From assembly GCF_024586915.1 (NCBI RefSeq), contig NZ_JANBVS010000004.1:1-64000 (forward strand): 64,000 bases of DNA. Reading direction: 5' to 3'. Each line of letters opens with the position of its first letter. The first letter of the stretch is position 1. Below are positions 58,774-64,000 of the stretch, one piece after another. Below the pieces are notes generated by a model. It was not told where the DNA came from and searched no databases. It saw only the letters and a list, made by a program, of their open reading frames with translations. Origin of the DNA: Bradyrhizobium sp. SRS-191 (GTDB lineage: Bacteria > Pseudomonadota > Alphaproteobacteria > Rhizobiales > Xanthobacteraceae). The translations under genes and the position numbers were made by a program.

Positions 58774-60249
58774 ATGACTTTGGCGATGAGCTGGGACGAA
58801 TGGGCCCGGCATGACGGCATGGCGCTCGCAGCGCGCGTTCGGAGCGGTGAGCTGACCGCGGCAGAGCTGGCGCGGCAGGCGGCCGAAGGCATCGCCAAGG
58901 TCGATCCGAAACTATCAGGCGTTGTGGAAGTGTTCGCCGACGCGGTCGAAGATCCGATCAAGGCCGGCGCCAATGCCGATGGTCCGTTCGCCGGCCTGCC
59001 GTTCCTGATGAAGGATCTCGGGCCGACCATGGCCGGGCGCCTGCAGGAGCAGGGCTCGCTCTATATGCGCGGCAACCGTCCTGCCGCGGATACGCATCTC
59101 ACCGGCAAGATGCGCGAGGCCGGCCTCAATTTGATGGGGCGCACCACGACGCCGGAGTTCGGCGTCTGCAGCTCGGCGGAGAACCCGGCCGTCTATGTCA
59201 CCCGTAATCCGTGGAATACCGACTACACGACCTGCGGCTCGTCCGCCGGAAGCGCCGCGATGGTCGCCGCCGGCGTCGTGCCGATCGCGCATGCGACCGA
59301 TGGCGGCGGCTCGATCCGCATTCCCGCAGGGGTCAACGGCAATATCGGCTTGAAGGTCTCGCGGGGCGTGTTCTCGATCGCGCCGCATCTTTCGGATCTT
59401 TCCGGCCTCGTGTCGATCCAGGGCTGCCAGTCGCGCAGCGTGCGTGATACCGCGGCCTTCGTCGATCATTGCCGCGGCGGCGCGCCGGGCGAGTTCATGC
59501 CGTACTGGACCACGCCGGAGCCGTATGTCGAGCTGATCAAGCGCGATCCCGGCAGGCTCAGGATCGCGCTGTCGCATCAGTGGGGCGACTATCGCGCAAC
59601 GCCGCACATTGCGGCCGAGCTGGAGCGTGTCGGCAAATTCCTCGAGGGCCTCGGCCATCAAATCGGCTACGCGCTGCCGGATGTGGATTACCGCCAGGCC
59701 TTCGCGGCGCAGACCACCTGCTACATCTCGAACTTCGCCATCGTCATCAACAACCTGCTGGCGCAGCGCAAGCTCGACCGCCCGCCGGCCGATCTGATCG
59801 AGCCGATCAACATCCGCATCTGGGAGGCCGGCCGCGGCACCAGCTTCGCCGAGCGCGCGGCGATGCAGGCGGTGTTCAACACCACCTCGCGCGCCTTCGG
59901 CGCGTTCTTCGAGGAGTGGGACATCATCCTGACCCCGATCACCGCACTGCCGACGCCGAAGATCGGCACCACGGAATATCTGACGATCAGCGACAATCCC
60001 GACGTGCTCGACTGGTTCGGCAATCTCTGGCGCAACTTCGCGTTCACGCCGCTCGCCAATCTCTGCGGCATCCCGGCGGTCTCGCTGCCGCTCGCGACCA
60101 ACGAGCACGGCTTGCCGCTCGGCATCCAGGCGATCGGCAAGCAGGCCAATGACGGCCTGCTGCTGCAATTGGCTGCGCAGATCGAGCGCGCCATCGATGG
60201 CCAATGGAACGGTGGCGCGACGCCGGCGGTGCACGTCACCAAGGGCTGA
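58774..60249 (+). CDS. Amidase signature family hydrolase
   Basis: A 491-residue amidase with the triad visible as Lys80 in FLMKDLG, the cis-Ser in CGSSAGSAA (near 156) and nucleophile Ser180 in DGGGSIRIPA. The usual GGSSGG is here GSSAGS. It hydrolyses an amide, substrate unknown. It is transcribed alone after a 273-bp spacer holding no recognisable feature. The ATG at 58774 gives the family N-terminus. A second in-frame Met five codons later is also possible. Confidence 0.88.
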   Translation: MTLAMSWDEWARHDGMALAARVRSGELTAAELARQAAEGIAKVDPKLSGVVEVFADAVEDPIKAGANADGPFAGLPFLMKDLGPTMAGRLQEQGSLYMRGNRPAADTHLTGKMREAGLNLMGRTTTPEFGVCSSAENPAVYVTRNPWNTDYTTCGSSAGSAAMVAAGVVPIAHATDGGGSIRIPAGVNGNIGLKVSRGVFSIAPHLSDLSGLVSIQGCQSRSVRDTAAFVDHCRGGAPGEFMPYWTTPEPYVELIKRDPGRLRIALSHQWGDYRATPHIAAELERVGKFLEGLGHQIGYALPDVDYRQAFAAQTTCYISNFAIVINNLLAQRKLDRPPADLIEPINIRIWEAGRGTSFAERAAMQAVFNTTSRAFGAFFEEWDIILTPITALPTPKIGTTEYLTISDNPDVLDWFGNLWRNFAFTPLANLCGIPAVSLPLATNEHGLPLGIQAIGKQANDGLLLQLAAQIERAIDGQWNGGATPAVHVTKG

Positions 60250-60270
60250 CGCTATGCGGCCGCGCGGCGG

Positions 60271-61035
60271 TTAGTTGGTCGCGGGCACCGAGGCCGGTGC
60301 TTGCGCATCAGCCGCGCTGCTCATCGCCGCCATCGTGTGCGCGGCTTGCAGGATCGACATGCCGCTCTCGTCGATGACGAAGCGCGGCTGTATCTGTCGC
60401 GCATCGCTATCCCAGATCATCGCCATCCGCTGGTTGTCGAGCAGCAGCCAGCGTCCGTCGAGCCGCGCTGCGGCGACGGCATGATCCTCGTCGCGCGCGG
60501 TGTCGCGCAGGATGACGATACGCAAATCCTGCGGCGCTATCCCGGCCAGACGGAGCGCAGCGAATTTGGCGATCGCATAGTCTTCGCAATCGCCCGCGAG
60601 GCTGGCGAAGGTGGCGAGCGGAGAGGCCCAGACGTCGATCTCGCCATATTGGGCGGGGTCGCTCATCGGCCGGACGGCCAGATTGATCGCGCGATTGATC
60701 TCGCCGAGCCGGGCGCGGCCCGCCTTGGCGCGCGCCTGATCGACAATGGCGAGAAGGCGCAGCGCGGCCGGCGAGACGCAATGCTCGCGGTCGCCGTCGC
60801 AGAGTGCGAGTTGCACGCGCTCGTCGTCGAGCTTGGCCGCCAGCGTCCGCCACTTGGCCAGCAGCGGGCCGGCTCCGAGCTCGGCTCGTAGCAGGCCGAA
60901 CGGCTCCGCATCGCCCATGACGGCCCCGAGCCCCACGGGCAGCGCGGCCGGCGCGGCCTTCACCGGATGGCCGATCAGCACGGCGCCGACGGCGGCAGCC
61001 GCAAACGATGCGCGGATCAGCGCGAAAATGTTCAT
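60271..61035 (-). CDS. Periplasmic transglutaminase-like cysteine protease (LapG-like)
   Basis: A 254-residue precursor with a signal peptide (about 27 residues, HPVKAAPA) and the BTLCP/LapG catalytic set: Cys150 in GDCEDYAIAKF, His185 in DEDHAVA and Asp200 in LLLDNQ. LapG is a calcium-dependent periplasmic protease that clips the N-terminus of large adhesins when cyclic-di-GMP is low. It is read away from the large FecR/VCBS gene at 61641, which may be its substrate, though this family also has members of other roles. Confidence 0.82.
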   Translation of the reverse strand: MNIFALIRASFAAAAVGAVLIGHPVKAAPAALPVGLGAVMGDAEPFGLLRAELGAGPLLAKWRTLAAKLDDERVQLALCDGDREHCVSPAALRLLAIVDQARAKAGRARLGEINRAINLAVRPMSDPAQYGEIDVWASPLATFASLAGDCEDYAIAKFAALRLAGIAPQDLRIVILRDTARDEDHAVAAARLDGRWLLLDNQRMAMIWDSDARQIQPRFVIDESGMSILQAAHTMAAMSSAADAQAPASVPATN

Positions 61036-61640
61036 TAGACGCCCCGTGCCCGGAGCTCGCCCTGCGCGCTGCCGTGCAGGTGGATCCGGTGCTTGTTGGG
61101 GCCAGCATGAGAGCGGGAGCTTTGCCGCTGCTTAAAGCGGCGGTCCCGCCTGAGAAATCGCGGCAGTCAGGCTGAACGTTGTGTTGCCCTGATGAGACAA
61201 ATCTTAGCGAAAGCTGAGTTGAGGTCGCGAGCCAGGACGTGAAATCCCGTTCAGGTTGTGGCGGTGCGTCGTCCGCAGCCCCGGCATCAATTGATGCAAT
61301 TTGTAGATTTCTGCCGATCCGGTCGCCATCCGCCGCTCGAAATTTCTCCGCAGGAGTATGCGGGTGCGGATGGGATGATCAGGCTATGTAATTGTTGTCG
61401 GGCGAATACGCCGATCTTCTGGAAAAAGGTCAATCATTGTCGATGAATACTTATTTTTACTTACATCTTCCTTGCCATGAAGACGGCCGGAACTTGACGA
61501 GATCGAAGCAAACCGGTGGGAGCAGCGGTTTCCGGGCCCTGAAGGCACAAGCTGAAGATGGTTCCGCCAGACACTTGCCAGTGATATGCACGGGTTCAAC
61601 ACCAATTGTTATGTAATAATTAACCATAGTCGGTGGCCCC
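61036..61640. other. AT-richer intergenic spacer
   Basis: About 600 bp between the divergent LapG-like and FecR/VCBS genes, clearly richer in A and T than its surroundings (for example TACTTATTTTTACTTACATC near 61447 and ATGTAATAATTAACC near 61611). Short open frames exist but none is convincing. It probably holds both promoters. No conserved operator was identified. Confidence 0.5.
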
Positions 61641-64000
61641 GTGAATTACGCTGGCAAATCTGACGCCGCGCTTTTCTTCAACGGCACGTCCGCACCGGCC
61701 CATTTGAAGCTGGATGCGCCCCCCGCCCATGCGCCGGCGGATGCGATCGTCGTTCCCGACGCGCATTTCCTGTTCAATGCCGATTTCAAGCGGTCGGGCC
61801 TCGACCTCGTGCTGTCGTCGGACGGCCGCGAGCTCGTGCTGCCGGATTATTTCAGGGGCGAGAAGCGGGCGGCCCTGGCCTCGCCCGACGGCGCGCACCT
61901 GACCGGTGACATCGTCAACGCGCTCTCCGGTGCGGTCCAGGTCAGTCAGGCCGGCGGCGCCGCCAGCGTCAACAAGGTGATCGGTCACGTCACCAAGCTG
62001 CAGGGCACCGCGACCGTCATCCGCAACGGCGTCTCGATCCTGCTTCACAACGGCGACAATGTCGAAAAGGGCGACGTCGTCCAATCCGGCTCGAATTCGA
62101 CACTCGGCATCACCTTCATCGATGGCACCGTGTTCGGCCTGTCCTCGAATGCGCGGATGGTGCTGAACGAGATGGTGTACGACCCCAACGGGTCGAACAA
62201 CTCCTCGCTGATCAGCCTCGTCGCCGGCACGATCTCGTTCGTGGCCGGCGAGACCGCCAAGCATGGCGACATGAAGGTCGACACGCCCGTGGCGACCATG
62301 GGCATTCGCGGCACGGCCGTGCTGGTCGAGATCGATTTCGCGGTGCCCGGGCAGGGCGGTCTGCCCGATGCGAAATTCCAGGTGCTGGTCGAGCCCGACG
62401 GCCGCACCGGCTCCTACGTGCTGTTCGACAAGACGACGCTGCAGCCGATCGCGGTGGTCAACCAGGCCGGCCAGCAGATCCAGATCAGCAACGGCGTGGT
62501 GAACCAGAGCGCGGTGCCGCTGACGCCGGACATCCAGAAGCTCATCAACGACGTCTTCACGCTCAAATTCACCGACAACACCAATCCGAAATCGACGACC
62601 CATTTCACCGACATCGGGGTGCCGCAGCCGCTGGCGCCGCTGACCCTGCCCAACGGCACCAGCGCAACGCCGATCGTCCGCGTGGTCGACGCGAGCGGCC
62701 CGACGACCGGGACGAGCCAGACCGGGGATCCGCTGACGCACATTCCCGGTGCGCCGGAGGTCAGGATCCTCGACGCCGACGGCCGGCTGACGTCAGCCTT
62801 CGGCTTGATCGAGCGCGCCGGTCAGACCGGGAACGGCACCGATCTCGACACCGTGCTCAGTCGCGTCAATTTCGTCGACGTCAACGGCATCGATCGGCCG
62901 ACGGTGTCGGTGAGCTTCAAGTCCTATACCTACAAGAGCGCGCAGCAGACGGATGTCACGGGCTCGTTGAACGCCCTGCAATTGCAGGACGTCATGGCGA
63001 CCGCGGTGAAGATCACGGTCGCGGCCGATCCGAACAACAAGAATTACGGGACGGCCACGCTGACCTACAGCGTTCCCGACAACTATTTCGACTTTCTCGG
63101 GGCGGGCGAGACGCTGACGCTGACCTACCTCGTGCGGGTCGACAACAATTTCGCGCCGTCCAACGAATTCACCGTGGTGCCGATCACGATCACGGTGACG
63201 GGCACCAACGACAAGCCCGTGATCACGGCAGTCGTCCAGAGCATCGCGTTCGAGGGCGGCACCAGCGTGCCCGGCGGGCCGCTGACGTCGGACGATCCGA
63301 CCTCGGGCACGCTGACGTTCGGGGATGTCGATCTCACCGACACGCATACCGTCTCGGCGAAGCTGAGCAGCGCGGTTCTGGAGGGCGGCGGCAGCATCCC
63401 GCCGGCGCCGCTGGCGCTGTTCCAGCAGGCGCTGACGGCACAGCTGGCCGCCGACAGCACCGGCAGCGGCACCGGCAAGATCAATTGGAGTTTTGCCAAC
63501 CTGCCGGTCTATGTCGCGGATTTCATTCCCGCAGGCCAGAAGGTGACGCTCACCTACACGGTGACCGTGACGGACTCCCAGGGCGCGACGTCGACGCAGA
63601 CGATCACGGTCACGATCACCGGGACGGATGATCCCGCCGTGGTCTGGATCGCGACGACCCAGCCGGGCGACAGCAGCGGCGCGCAGGTTCATTTGTGGAG
63701 CGACGGCGCGAATTGGGCGACCGGTCTGGCTCCGGCCGCGACCGACGACGTCATCATCATCACCGATCAGCTGCATGGCCTGACGCCGGCCTTCCCGGTC
63801 ACCATCGATACGGCCGCCTTCGCCAAATCGGTCACGCTGAACGATTTTGGCGGCGGAGCCGTCCCCGAGCTCGACAATCACGGCACGCTGACGATCAGCG
63901 GCGCGCTGACCGCCAAGGCCGACTCGCGCATCTCCAATTTCTCCGGCGCCACGATCACTGTGACCGGCTCGGCTCAGATCCTTGACCACAGCGAGCTGCA
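61641..64000 (+). CDS. Large FecR/VCBS-repeat surface protein, 5' part (runs off the window)
   Basis: An open frame of 786 codons with no stop before the right edge. Residues about 110-240 form a FecR-like region (HVTKLQGTATVIRNGVSILL, GDVVQSGSNSTLGITFIDG, DTPVATMGIRGTAV). After a linker, VCBS-type repeats appear (ITVTGTNDKPVITAVV, GTLTFGDVDLTDTHTVSAKL, TITVTITGTDDPAVVW). Such proteins are exported or cell-surface adhesins, often secreted by type I systems, and there is no N-terminal signal peptide. The start is a GTG at 61641 after an in-frame stop at 61617. No other start is plausible upstream of the conserved domain. Confidence 0.8.
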   Translation, partial: MNYAGKSDAALFFNGTSAPAHLKLDAPPAHAPADAIVVPDAHFLFNADFKRSGLDLVLSSDGRELVLPDYFRGEKRAALASPDGAHLTGDIVNALSGAVQVSQAGGAASVNKVIGHVTKLQGTATVIRNGVSILLHNGDNVEKGDVVQSGSNSTLGITFIDGTVFGLSSNARMVLNEMVYDPNGSNNSSLISLVAGTISFVAGETAKHGDMKVDTPVATMGIRGTAVLVEIDFAVPGQGGLPDAKFQVLVEPDGRTGSYVLFDKTTLQPIAVVNQAGQQIQISNGVVNQSAVPLTPDIQKLINDVFTLKFTDNTNPKSTTHFTDIGVPQPLAPLTLPNGTSATPIVRVVDASGPTTGTSQTGDPLTHIPGAPEVRILDADGRLTSAFGLIERAGQTGNGTDLDTVLSRVNFVDVNGIDRPTVSVSFKSYTYKSAQQTDVTGSLNALQLQDVMATAVKITVAADPNNKNYGTATLTYSVPDNYFDFLGAGETLTLTYLVRVDNNFAPSNEFTVVPITITVTGTNDKPVITAVVQSIAFEGGTSVPGGPLTSDDPTSGTLTFGDVDLTDTHTVSAKLSSAVLEGGGSIPPAPLALFQQALTAQLAADSTGSGTGKINWSFANLPVYVADFIPAGQKVTLTYTVTVTDSQGATSTQTITVTITGTDDPAVVWIATTQPGDSSGAQVHLWSDGANWATGLAPAATDDVIIITDQLHGLTPAFPVTIDTAAFAKSVTLNDFGGGAVPELDNHGTLTISGALTAKADSRISNFSGATITVTGSAQILDHSEL

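Noticed and set aside
58915..60234. Minus-strand frame of about 440 residues opposite the amidase
   Set aside because: It is antisense to an amidase with an intact catalytic triad, is Arg/Asp-rich and carries no domain.

Overview
The window is GC-rich, densely packed chromosomal DNA from an alphaproteobacterium, most likely Bradyrhizobium or a close relative in the Nitrobacteraceae. This is inferred from gene content and from dispersed palindromic repeats that resemble those genera. No rRNA, tRNA, CRISPR array, transposase or phage gene was seen. Functions are assigned from recognisable family motifs; no database search was run.

Layout. 0-1 kb: a repeat island with an element fragment and 3.7 tandem copies of an exactly 180-bp unit. 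1-9.2 kb: housekeeping and orphan genes (YgiQ-type radical SAM protein, HAD hydrolase, large SPFH/band-7 protein, secreted alpha/beta hydrolase, class I glutamine amidotransferase). 9.2-11.3 kb: lrgAB-type pair with a divergent LysR gene. 11.5-15.4 kb: a three-gene cluster of an EgtC-like class II amidotransferase, an N-acetylglutaminylglutamine-amide-type asparagine synthase homologue and a YbdK-type carboxylate-amine ligase. 15.4-19.3 kb: a cyclic-amidine/cytosine-deaminase-like amidohydrolase and an mhqD/mhqO-like operon with a divergent LysR gene.

19.4-29.5 kb looks like a purine/ureide (allantoin) region: 5-hydroxyisourate hydrolase, an allantoinase-OHCU decarboxylase fusion, an amidase, an MFS transporter, a second and catalytically doubtful transthyretin-like protein, a polyamine-type ABC importer and an Asp/Glu/hydantoin-racemase homologue. 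Urate oxidase and allantoate hydrolase are not in the window. 29.5-36.6 kb holds small membrane and zinc-ribbon proteins, an SDR, an ABC exporter pair, an epoxide-hydrolase-like protein, a metallo-beta-lactamase-fold protein, a cupin and a DUF4399 protein. 36.7-41 kb: a chemoreceptor with PilZ and C-terminal sensory domains, and an M29 aminopeptidase. 41-44 kb: repeat-rich DNA with a His-rich secreted protein and a secreted glyoxalase-fold protein.

44-52 kb is one inferred catabolic cassette: a complete oligopeptide-type ABC importer (five genes), an SDR, a dienelactone hydrolase-NTF2/SnoaL fusion and a divergent winged-helix regulator. 52-58 kb is a czcCBA-type heavy-metal efflux operon headed by a small Cys/His-rich exported protein. 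58-64 kb holds a LysE exporter, an amidase, a LapG-like periplasmic cysteine protease and, running off the right edge, the start of a large FecR/VCBS-repeat surface protein.

The most interesting signals are the amide-peptide cluster at 11.5-15.4 kb, the two unequal HIU-hydrolase paralogues and the cysteine-less racemase homologue in the ureide region, the chemoreceptor-PilZ architecture, the 44-51 kb cassette, and the LapG/FecR-VCBS pair at the right edge.
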